DNA of 61,592 nucleotides. Origin: Amphimedon queenslandica (taxonomy: Eukaryota; Porifera; Demospongiae; Haplosclerida; Niphatidae). Under the pieces are notes generated by a model. The model saw only the letters and a program-made list of their open reading frames with translations. It searched no databases and was not told where the DNA came from. The DNA is taken from the NCBI RefSeq assembly GCF_000090795.2, contig NW_003546245.1, forward strand, positions 972,578 to 1,034,169. Direction: 5' to 3'. The position numbers and the translations under genes were made by a program. This document shows, piece by piece, positions 50,474-60,275 of this stretch; the first letter of the stretch is position 1; every line of letters starts with the position of its first letter.

Positions 50474-50616
50474 GACTCCTGGGCTGACAACAGTGGAGGG
50501 TACGGGAGCTAAGAGCGAGAGAAGAGGTCTTTCTCTCTTCGCGTGATTCCAAACAGTGGAACTGCTAAATGAGGGAGGGTGGGGCTCCGAGCTCATTAAT
50601 ATTCCAATGAGGCAAT
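50474..50616. promoter_or_regulatory. Bidirectional promoter, RhoGEF / DPH7
   Basis: Only 143 bp separate the two divergent start codons. A GGGTGGGGCT box at about 50577-50586 is a relaxed match to the decamer seen upstream of other genes. No TATA box is evident. Confidence 0.5.
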
Positions 50617-52857
50617 ATGGCCGCCGCTACTCTCTCTTTAGTGGATACAATACTATTCGCAGACACAGTGGAATGGTGCAAAGACCCAAGATATAGGGGA
50701 ATCCTTGCCTGTGGAACTTATCAATTGGACGAGAAAAGCGGACAAAGACTTGGAGGAATAGAACTATACAAATTACAAGAAGACATGCAAGGGTTAAAAA
50801 TAAAAATAACACCCACGCATAATAATTATGTAGTACCACTGCCTTTTCTATAATTCTGCAGGCTTGAGAAAACAGGCTCTGTGAGTGTAGCAGGTGTACT
50901 GGACATGAGATGGTACAAACATAAAACTAGCATAGTAATACATTCACACGCATATAGCTGCATATTGTGTACATAACGTGTACCTGTGTTTACAGGTCAC
51001 CAGTCGTGGGAAATACTACACAGTCGTTGTTGTTAATAGCTAATGCTGATCAACATGTTAGGATGTATTCTCTTGATACTACCAGCACAGGACATCAAAC
51101 AGTGAGTGAGGGCATGAGTGAATTAAACTCCTGTGATGATTGTAATCACGGAAATTGGATTTGTGAACCTTTTATTTGATAATAGAATGGCATATACCCA
51201 TAGGCGGTTGCAGGCCTGGGCATTAGGGGGCAATGCCCAGGTTGACTTTTTGACCAATAATTATATTCATGATTCTGGTGTGGGCATCCAGTGTAAACTG
51301 TGGTAGTTCAACAGGCTTCTTTGTTGTTTTATGCTAAGAAATCATCTCAATGAAGTTATAGATCAGTATTGTCCATTTTCCTTGCAAAATTGTATGGAAC
51401 CACACCCACTCCACACCCACTAATTATTGATGCCCAGGTCAAACCAAATTTCTGCAACCGCCCATGCATATACCGTATAGCACTTTATTTTGGTAGCACT
51501 TTATTTTGGTGATTTTGTGTAAAATTGTAATTGGCGGTTTTTAATTTGGCGATTTTTGTGTACATGTGCATTACTGAGCATGTGCATTAATGATTGGCGA
51601 TTTTATTATTGGCGATTCTGCTTCCAAACCGCCAGTCGCCAAAATAAAACTCCGCCAAATTAAAGCGTTATACGGTACTTATTTTTAATTTCACAATGAA
51701 CATATTGTAGCTATTGCTATTTATTTAATGTTATAGAAATTAGAAGCAACTGGATCAGTAAAGATACCATCAGACAGAGACCCTGCTACTAATAGTATAC
51801 TTTGTCTCTCAATTGATGTACAGCGTAGCTTAGTTGTGATCAGTGATTCTGCTGGTTGCATTACTTTAATTGATAGTGAATCTATGGATGTGAACAGACA
51901 GTGGAAAGGACACGCCTACGAAGCATGGGTTGCAACTTTTGATAATTGGAATAGTGACATCATATTATCAGGTATGAGGCATAGCATTTTGTGTGATGAA
52001 AAAAGAATGGTCATTTATTTCATGTTTTTCAAGAGCAAAATTTATTCTATAATGTCTAGAGTATTTAAACTAAAGCCAAAATTGCATGAAATAGAACTTC
52101 ATCTACTTGCTGTGGCCACAAAATGTATTTAGTATGTGACATATGGGGTTTACCTATTGGGATGCATGAGAAGAAGTACACAGTATCCTTCTATTATCAG
52201 TGAATAGTGTGTCCCATTGATAGATAGTCTCCTGTTACAGTGTTATTATTATTATTAGGTGGAGATGACTCCAAACTGTGTATATGGGATAGAAGAGAGA
52301 GTGAACCCATATACACAAAGAGGTTATTTATACCACAAATTATATGCAGTAGTAGTAATTAGTATAACCTGTCCCTCTCATGTGTAGGTTTGAGATGGGT
52401 GTATGCTCCATACAATCTCATCCTAAGAAAGAAAACCAATACATTACAGGAAGGTCAGTCTCAATACAATTATTGCACAGTAAGTCTTGATGTTATTATC
52501 AGCTATGATGAAGTTGCAAGACTATGGGATCAGCGAAAACCGAGCACTCCGTTAAAAGAGTTACATTTAGGAGGAGGAGTATGGAGACTTAAGTGGCATC
52601 CTTGTCTTCCCAATGTACTAGGATCTGCTACAATGTATGCAGGGTTTCACGTATTGAATATAGAGACTCAAAGGATAATCTATCAATATAATGGAGGAAG
52701 GGATGACGAGAGAAAAGAGAAAGAAGTGTTGTTGGGATACGGGATAGACTGGTTCCCATGTTCAGAGTCTGAGTCTGAGACTAGAAAAAGCACGATGCTA
52801 GCTTCATGCTCATTCTATGATCATTCATTGCAACTCTGGACCTGTGAGATAATCTAA
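50617..52857 (+). CDS. DPH7: Diphthine methyltransferase DPH7 (WDR85), WD40 protein
   Basis: Seven exons (50617-50792, 50862-50912, 50996-51101, 51737-51971, 52259-52322, 52388-52453, 52503-52857) give 350 aa. WD40-type blades are visible (ANADQHVRMYSLD, SGGDDSKLCIWDRRE, SYDEVARLWDQRKPSTPLKE). The motif LGGGVWRLKWHP and the ending LASCSFYDHSLQLW are characteristic of DPH7. It demethylates the methylated diphthine intermediate on elongation factor 2, a step in diphthamide synthesis in the cytosol. The 635-bp intron 51102-51736 is inflated by two nested MITEs. The last intron is only 49 bp. It converges on the HhH-protein gene, with stops 80 bp apart. Confidence 0.9.
51199..51466. mobile_element. 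hAT-type MITE in DPH7 intron
   Basis: A 268-bp element has imperfect terminal inverted repeats (CATAGGCGGTTGCAG at 51199-51213; CATGGGCGGTTGCAG as the reverse complement of 51452-51466). It is flanked by the perfect 8-bp duplication CATATACC at 51191-51198 and 51467-51474. Further inverted blocks (CCTGGGCAT near the left end, ATGCCCAGG near the right) extend the repeat. No coding capacity. Confidence 0.85.
51467..51677. mobile_element. Second MITE, split by the hAT insertion
   Basis: The stretch begins TACCGTATAGC (51471) and ends with the inverted TATACGGTA (51669-51677). Longer arms pair a CTTTATTTTGG-type block on the left with CCAAATTAAAG and CCAAAATAAA on the right. The left end overlaps the hAT target duplication (CATATACC), so the hAT element appears to have landed in or at the left terminus of this older element. 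The family is not recognised. Confidence 0.65.
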
Positions 52858-52937
52858 TCTGACTAATAATGAGCTCGCAGTACATATTATTATACACAGT
52901 GACAGTCAATCATATACATTGCAATATTATTTGGTCG

Positions 52938-54024
52938 TTAAGTTGATAGTTTTTGCTTCTTTGAGGCAGGAGCATCAGTCCTTTCTTCCTCCTCTTCCTC
53001 CTCTTTTGATGTTTCGGTATGGAGTAGCTCGGGTTTTAATTTCATTGCAAAGTGATGGGACCACAAGGCAAGCTCTACTTTATGAGCATCCCACGATTTC
53101 CCTAAGTCTCCTACGAGAAGAAAAAGGGAAAGACTATGAAAGATGATTCATCATATTAATAATGTGAATAATGTAAGTACTGAGTAGTATCACTATTACT
53201 TGCTTTTTCCTGTAAAGCCTCAGCATAGTCCAAGTATTGTTTAAGTGAATAGTTAAGTGGTCCAATACCAGGGACTGATTGTGTTGACTCATCTGACATG
53301 AATGGAGCAACATGAGGTGCAACAGTACACAGCAATGCTGAATGAAAAGAAGTTTGGCTAATAATGCTTTGTAAGAGAGAGAGAGAGAGAAAGATTACCT
53401 GATGCAGTAGCTGGCCCAACTGCTTTTAGTTTTGTTAGCATCTCAATTGCTTTGCGGACATTAGGTAAAAGAGAAAAGGCTTTAGTTGTAATATCCATGA
53501 CATTCTTCTCTGTGTTTTCTTTCACTAGGTCTGTCAATCTGGGTCTAAACTTGCCCCTCTGTTGTATTTAAAATGATTGTAAAATGCATGGCGCATGTAT
53601 TTCAACATACGGTCAATTTCCATTTCATTAATTGGCATAGCTCGGCTGAATTAAAATGAGGAGGATCACGCGATAAAACAGACTTCGTAAGTTCCTCTTG
53701 ATACCTGAAAAATTATGCATAATAAGCAGCAAACTTGTGGTCAATTTACAAAGTATATCAAATACTTTGTCGCAACAGGATTAGTTGTTATATGTCAATT
53801 TTAAAAATACATGCAAATTCCATAATACAGTTTCAATCTAGTTCTTTTTTCTCTTACCATTTGTCAAGGTGTGATAATGTGTCCTCTTTCTTCACTTTTC
53901 TTTTGCTTTTGCTCACTTTCTGTTCACTGATTAACTCTACTATATCTTTATACACATCAAGCGATTTCTGCCATAACTTCTTGTCTTCAATCAACATTAA
54001 ATTCTCCATTTTACAAGCAGCCAT
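52938..54024 (-). CDS. Conserved helix-hairpin-helix protein of unknown function
   Basis: Five exons (54024-53858, 53704-53611, 53558-53399, 53337-53200, 53110-52938) give 243 aa. The sequence runs MAACKMENLM, KEDTLSHLDKWYQEELTKSV, LSRDPPHFNSAELCQLMKWK, LTRGKFRPRL, then AIEMLTKLKAVGPATASALL and APHVAPFMSDES. The LKAVGPATAS segment is a helix-hairpin-helix as in DNA glycosylases and other DNA-binding proteins. I recall similar uncharacterised proteins in plants and fungi (KLTRGKxRPRL, VAPFMSDE). The end is acidic then basic (KEEEEEERTDAPASKKQKLS), possibly a nuclear signal. No catalytic Asp or iron-sulfur cluster is obvious, so a nucleic-acid-binding role is only an inference. Confidence 0.75.
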
Positions 54025-54064
54025 TTTACTTTTTATTAATTTATATTACCCCAGCAAAAATTAA

Positions 54065-54775
54065 CAAGAATAAAAATTGGGTGTGATTTTGGAGTCATTT
54101 TTAAAACAATGGGATAGATCTATAGCCTTGGGTACTTTTCAAAAATTGGCTCATTAAAAAAAATGGTCATAAGTCAAAAAACTGAAGCCAGAATCAGCTC
54201 AAACTTTCTACATAGCATAAGGGCATCAATATGTATCAGAAAATGTAATAAAAATTTGGGGTGATTTTTTAGCCATTTTTCGGAAAAAACCATGGGCTAT
54301 AGCCTTGGGTATTTTTCAAAATTTGGCCGTTTTTAAAAAATGGTCATAACTCAAAAAATTGAAGTCGGAATCAGCTCAAACTTTCTACATAGCATAAGGG
54401 CATCAATATGTATCAGAAAATGTAATAAAATTTTGGGGTGATTTCAGAGCCATTTTTTGGAAAAAACCATGGGCTATAGCCTTGGGTATTTTTCAAAATT
54501 TGGCCGTTTTTAAAAAATGGTCATAACTCAAAAAATTGAAGTCTGAATCAGCTCAAACTTTCTACATAGCATAAGGGCATCAATATGTATCAGAAAATGT
54601 AATAAAATTTTGGGGTGATTTCGGAGCCATTTTTTGGAAAAAACCATGGGCTATAGTACAGGGTACTTTTCAAAAATTGACTCGTTTCTAACTAAAGAAA
54701 TTGAAGTTGGAATCATCTCAAACTTTCCACATAGCATAAGGGCATAAATATGTATCAAAGGGTAAGTGTAATTGG
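54065..54775. repeat. 177-bp satellite array (third locus)
   Basis: About four head-to-tail units fill the spacer upstream of the HhH-protein gene. CCATGGGCTATAG recurs at about 54290, 54467 and 54644 (177 bp apart). The core matches the 13.2-kb array. The last unit junction carries CTATAGTACAGGGTAC, linking it to the 24-kb subfamily. Confidence 0.9.
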
Positions 54776-54962
54776 AAATGTACTATTTATATACATTATT
54801 TTTTGAATGCGCATAACTCAAATATTTGTATAGCTAGATCTACATCAGCTTCACCAATATCATTTACAAGAACACATTATGTGACAAATAAATCTATAGT
54901 TAAAATGATAAAACGCAAATTGTGCCACACTAAAGAATGCAGCAGCTCCCATAGCCATTTCC
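54776..54962. other. 3' flank of LAMTOR3
   Basis: Short stretch with no gene recognised between the satellite array and the LAMTOR3 stop codon. Confidence 0.4.
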
Positions 54963-55775
54963 TCAAGGAACAGATACAGCTGCTTGCAAGTGACCAATAG
55001 GATCTCTCAGATCCTCCTCTAAGGAGTACAGCATTCCTATAGTAAGGTAGCATGAATCAAGAAAATTTTTAAAATAAAATTTTGCGCTCATAATTATGAA
55101 TATCATCATCATCATCATTACCAGTATTTGATTTGCTGTCAGCTATGAATGTGAGCACAAACGGTAAATAGTTGAACTGTATCACCTTAGAGAGAAAAAC
55201 GACAAAAATAAAAATCGCACAATCATCCAGCTGCAACTATGTATAATTTTACCTGATACCCTGAGTAGTATGATATGATGCTTGTATTCTTGCCGACTCC
55301 TAATTTACTGGCCTAAAAGAAGAGAGGGAGAGGGATAAAAAGATAAAGAGTAGGTGCATAAAATATTCAGTAAATACTATTTGTACCTGTTCGCTTGCGA
55401 TGGCAAAGGTTCCCATAAAAATTGGTTTGATTACGCCAGTAGGAAAATGGTCAGTGTGTACTATGAAAATTGACAGATGGCCTATCAAATTTTACTATCA
55501 CACTAGCGAATCATACCTTCAACAATTTGAACTCCATCTCTGTCAGATACTGAAATACATCGAAGCCCATCCACCCTATTTAAAAAAGAGAATGAACTTG
55601 ATTCAATGTACATATATCTACACAATACATGTACATGTATCAGAGCCAAAAATATTAATTAAAGGTGCTAAAAAAACTAACAGGTGTAAATGCTTCTTAA
55701 GCACAGCCTGCAAACCCTGTAAAAGGAGATAAAACAAGTCATAATCAGAAGAAAAACAAATCTTACTTCGTCCAT
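54963..55775 (-). CDS. LAMTOR3: Ragulator subunit LAMTOR3 (MP1)
   Basis: Seven exons (55775-55767, 55716-55682, 55575-55517, 55460-55387, 55312-55253, 55185-55122, 55036-54963) give 124 aa, the same length as the human protein as I recall it. The first exon codes only MDE; then GLQAVLKKHLHLVDGLRCIS, VSDRDGV, TFAIASEQASKLGVGKNTSI, ISYYSGYQVIQFNYLPFVLT and SNTGMLYSLEEDLR. This is the roadblock/LC7 fold. LAMTOR3 pairs with LAMTOR2 in the lysosomal Ragulator complex that recruits Rag GTPases and mTORC1, and scaffolds MEK1-ERK. A longer frame starting at 55839 would overlap PDK1's start and does not fit the family, so it was not used. Confidence 0.93.
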
Positions 55776-55837
55776 TTTGTACTAAAAGAGGCGTGATTTT
55801 AATAAATTCGTAAGGTGTGGTTTCCCCACTTGATGAC
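55776..55837. promoter_or_regulatory. Very short bidirectional promoter, LAMTOR3 / PDPK1
   Basis: Only 62 bp separate the divergent start codons. It contains AGGCGTGATT near 55789 and AGGTGTGGTT at 55813-55822, relaxed copies of the CACCC-like decamer. If PDPK1 starts at the upstream in-frame ATG (55817), the spacer is 41 bp. Confidence 0.5.
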
Positions 55838-57798
55838 ATGGCCGCTCCCCAAGAACCACCAAAGCTTGAGGCGAAATCTCCTCCAGCCGAGCCTCAAAAG
55901 AAAAGCAGGGAGGACTTTAACTTTGACAGAATCATAGGAGAAGGTTCTTATTCGACGGTAAGCTCTTGTGCTTTGGGTAAAAGTAGTTGTAATGGAAAAT
56001 ACCACACCATCTTTTTGCTTGTAGTTATGAAATATTATGTAGTGATGTATGTACTTGCTTGTTCTTTCCTGCAGGTTATATTGGCTACAGACAAGTCAAG
56101 CAAGAAGCAATATGCCTGTAAGAAAATTTGCTCTTGTTTACCAGCACAAAATATGTTTACGAACCTTTAATTTTCACTTTCATTATATTTTGTTACACTG
56201 TTTTCTTAGTCTACCTTCTCCCACTTTCTCTTTTATCTTCCCATGCATTCCTTCATACATTGTTTTGCTCTCTCTCCCCCTCTCTCTTTTCTATTGCTTT
56301 TTTTCATTTCTTCTCTCTCTCCTCTTAGTAAAGATTCTTGATAAGAGACACATCATAAAAGAGAAGAAGGTCCAGTATGTTAGCAGGGAGAAAGACGTAC
56401 TTGCTCGCATTGATCATCCCTTCTTTGTTAAACTCTATTTCACTTTTCAAGACAAAGATAACCTTTGTATCCTTTTTACTGATAAACCCTCTTTCTCTTT
56501 CATCTTCTCTCCTCCTCTCCATTCCACCCCTCTTTTCTAATGGTGGAAATAAAAGGTTTTATAAATTACATTTCCTCGCTCTTACTTTGGTAATCAAGTA
56601 TTATATGTACACATTCTAACTAATAGTCCACCTCAGAATCACTATAATGCATGTGTAATGGTTGAATGTTTTATTATGAATCAATATTATGTACAAATAA
56701 ACACATTTAATTATCATACCTTGACATCTGGCCCTGTAGATTTTGGACTAAGTTTTGCCGAACAAGGGGAACTTTTGGACTACCTAAGAAAGGTTAGGAG
56801 ATCCCGACAGACCTAATAAATTGTTATACTCTTACAGGTTGGGGCTTTTGATGAGAATGCAACACGGTTCTACACATCAGAGATAGTCATTGCTTTAGAA
56901 TATCTTCACGGGAAGGGAATAATACACAGGTAAGCAACTTAGGATTATTTTATCTGCTACTGTATAATGATGTACATGCATCCAATATTTATTCATGTAT
57001 TTATGGTTGATGGGCTACTCAAAAGCAATAATGGTATAATAATGTGATTATCTGTATCATAGTAATAACAATGAGTATTGATCAGTAATGCATGCACTGT
57101 AGCAACCAAAACAAGAGTCATATCATAAGTAATGAAAGATTATCTGATAAATTAAACTCTATCATACCATTTTGCCTCATGCATGAGGACTCAATACCTT
57201 CTTTATTCCTTATTTTTCTCTAGAGACCTAAAGCCAGAGAATATACTCCTTAATAAAGACATGCACATACAGATAACTGACTTTGGTACTGCAAAGATTT
57301 TTGAATCCGACGAAGACGGTAAGCCTCTTAAAAATGATATAATTCCCAGCCATTGTTTGCTGTCTAGTACACATGTAGGCGTATGTACATTTGTCTTGTG
57401 TACATATCCATGCACATACATTCTTCTTTAATGATTTCTCATTGTTATTGTTTATCTTCACTGCCTGCCCAAAGCAACAGGATAATACGTAGACTCTTAC
57501 ATCCTAAACACATGCTCCGCACATGCAAAGAAAAACTACATTTACTAGTGCAGGTGTTTAGTTTATTATTGATTGGTTGGTGTTGTGTAAAGTAGGAGTG
57601 ACTTAATCTAATTAGTAGTGCATTATTTTACCATATACAGTGTACATGCAAGAGGAGAGAGGGAGAGGGAGGACATCCAGTTATACTTGTATTTCTTATT
57701 GTAGAGAAGGCCAGTTCGTTTGTTGGTACTGCCGAGTATGTTTCACCTGAACTCCTTCAATCAAAAGTAGCCTATAAAAGGTAAGTTGCTTACGGCTA

Positions 57799-57873
<75 letters not shown>

Positions 57874-60039
57874 AACACACACACACAAACACACACACAC
57901 AAACACACACACACAAACACACACACACACAAGGAAGAAGACATAATTGGAGTAAAGAAGTATAACCATTTCCTTTTTGTTTTTTAGCTCAGACTTATGG
58001 GCTCTTGGTTGCATCATATACCAGTTCCTGGCAGGGCGACCTCCTTTCCATGCAGCGTATGTTAACTATACATGTTCACCTCCTTTATTTATTATGTGCA
58101 GGAATGAATACTTGTGTTTTCAAAAGATCATTAAACATGAATACTCCATACCGGATGGATTCCCAGACAATGCAAAAGACCTAGTGGAGAATTTACTAGT
58201 AAGTCAATCAATGTGGCAGTAGTGACTCACGTGTGATGGTGTTAGGTATCTGATCCTACCAAGAGACTTGGATGTGATAAAATGGGTGGATACCCACCAC
58301 TAAAAGCCCATTACTTCTTTACAGGTTAATTCAAGCTCCTTGGGATTTTAAAAAAATGAGACTTTGTTACCCTAACAACTTTTTTCTTTTTTTATAATAT
58401 AGATGTGAATTGGGATAACGTTCAGAATGAAACTCCACCTACTCTCCTCCCATACTTACCCTCTACAACTAAGGGAGAGGCTGGAATGCACAGTGACTAC
58501 AATGTAAAAGTTGTACACATACCTTACTATCCCATATTTGTACTGTCTGTAGTGTATACAGTTATAATGGTCATGCATAATTAATTAGGTTGTGTACACA
58601 ATTGGGTTGTGGTTACCTGATGTGGTTGCTGTCATGGAGTAGAGAGTAAAGAAAAGGAGCGTGCATTTGATTAATGATAATAATATTGTGTCAACAATAG
58701 GCATAGGTGACCTTTCTAAAAACACACCACTAGCTGCCACTCTATCGGTCGAGTATTATGTAAATGGAGTTATTTTTTTGTAATAGACTCCATCTCTGCC
58801 TTGTCTATTATAATGTTGCAATAATTCTTAAGACTTTAATCATCAGATGTGCAGTGATGTGAATGATTAATTTGTAGTGAGCAAATTCCCAAAATAAAGC
58901 CATGCCAAGTTGTGTACTATATACATGTATATGCAACATCAGTCAGCCCATTCATCCTTAGATGAATGAAACTAAATCCATATCTAAACCATGAACCAAT
59001 ATTATAAGTGCAAGTATTGATAGACTTACATCTACACATATAGTTTCGTTCAGTGAGCTCTAGATACATTAACTGCTCATGCCTTTATTCTTAGATGCCA
59101 TCTTCTACGAGTGAGCAGGACTTTGAAGACAGGTTCTTGCAGTGTTTCGGGCTCGGAGATCCCTCAAAGACAGAGTCAAAGGCTCGCTCTGGTACTGAAC
59201 AAGACATACTTGACAGAGAAGAAAAACTCAAACAACAAGCCTCAACTTCAACATGGTAGCAAATCTGTACCAGTATTGAGGTATGCTCCCCCTCTCTCTT
59301 TCTCTTTCCTTTAGGCATCCGTTTGTTAATGGAGAGCTTATAATAAAGACTGGGCTTGTGGATAAAAGAAAAGTAAAAATGATACTATTACTTATTAAAA
59401 CAATGCCCTCTCTTATGCACTTTTAAAACAAGTGTTTAACCTCATTTAGTAATATACTCCATTGAATAGGGCATGTTCTCTAAGAGAAGACAGCTCATAC
59501 TAACTGATGCTCCTCGATTGTATTATGTTGATCCAGTGGCTATGGTACTAAAGGGAGAAATACCATGGTGAGTACAGTATGGTATTTGATGCTTTGACAG
59601 TTACCTGTGGCAGTCATGCTGGCATTCCAATTATAGTAACATAAAAATATTGACTATAATTTGTAAACATGTAAACTATCACGTTCCCCAAATGTATCAT
59701 CTTACTACAACATGTGAGTTTTACCTTTTTCATTTTTCAGGTCAAGCAATATCAAAATTGAGCAGAAGAATTTTAAGATATTCTTTGTTCACACTGTAAG
59801 TCTTGCTCTATGCCTATTGAGTCATTATGTTTTATATTTATTTTATTGTGCATGCCAGTAATACCATAGATCTCTCAATAGGCCTGTTCTTATTAAACAA
59901 TCTCTTAATTTTATTATTTTTACCATTATCTTCTTAGCCGAATCGGACCTATTACCTTGAAGACCCAACGGGTTCTGCCAAAAAGTGGGTAGAAACACTA
60001 AACAAGTCATTGGTTTTATACAAGTCACAGAACAAATAA
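55838..60039 (+). CDS. PDPK1: 3-phosphoinositide-dependent protein kinase 1 (PDK1)
   Basis: Sixteen exons (first 55838-55957, last 59938-60039) sum to 1,437 nt, 478 aa. Kinase landmarks: the glycine loop (GEGSYSTV), the catalytic Lys ([16 protein letters not shown]), [18 protein letters not shown], and the activation loop [15 protein letters not shown], whose Ser matches the autophosphorylated site. The C-terminal PH domain ([20 protein letters not shown] to [19 protein letters not shown]) binds PIP3 in this family. PDK1 phosphorylates the activation loops of AKT, S6K, SGK and PKC at the membrane and in the cytosol. The in-frame ATG at 55817 would add seven residues. The adjacent exons 57224-57318 and 57705-57780 supply DFG and the activation loop. 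Exon 59095-59255 is a linker. A CA microsatellite lies in one intron. Confidence 0.95.
57800..57933. repeat. CA/GT microsatellite
   Basis: A near-pure AC dinucleotide tract with interspersed CAAACA variants in the PDPK1 intron 57781-57987. The poly Val-Cys frames on the minus strand are artefacts. Confidence 0.98.
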
Positions 60040-60275
60040 ATGATAGCTAGTAATTATTATACTTATTTGTGTCACATCATGCATGTTCTATCGACTGTTT
60101 TATATAGTCTTTTTTATAATTAATTATTATTTTATAATAATAATAATAGTTACATTACAACAAATGGCGTAGCTTCTGTCAAGCCAGTTTCAATGTACAA
60201 AAAACTAATATTAAAAAGACTGAGAGAATATACATATTATATATAAAATGTTAGATCTAAAACTGTACGTTAAAG

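Noticed and set aside
55618..55839. Alternative LAMTOR3 start at 55839 ([12 protein letters not shown])
   Set aside because: It would overlap the PDPK1 start and give an N-terminus unlike the family; the MDE exon at 55775 matches the family length of 124 residues.
57696..58017. Poly Val-Cys frames
   Set aside because: They are translations of the CA microsatellite in a PDPK1 intron.
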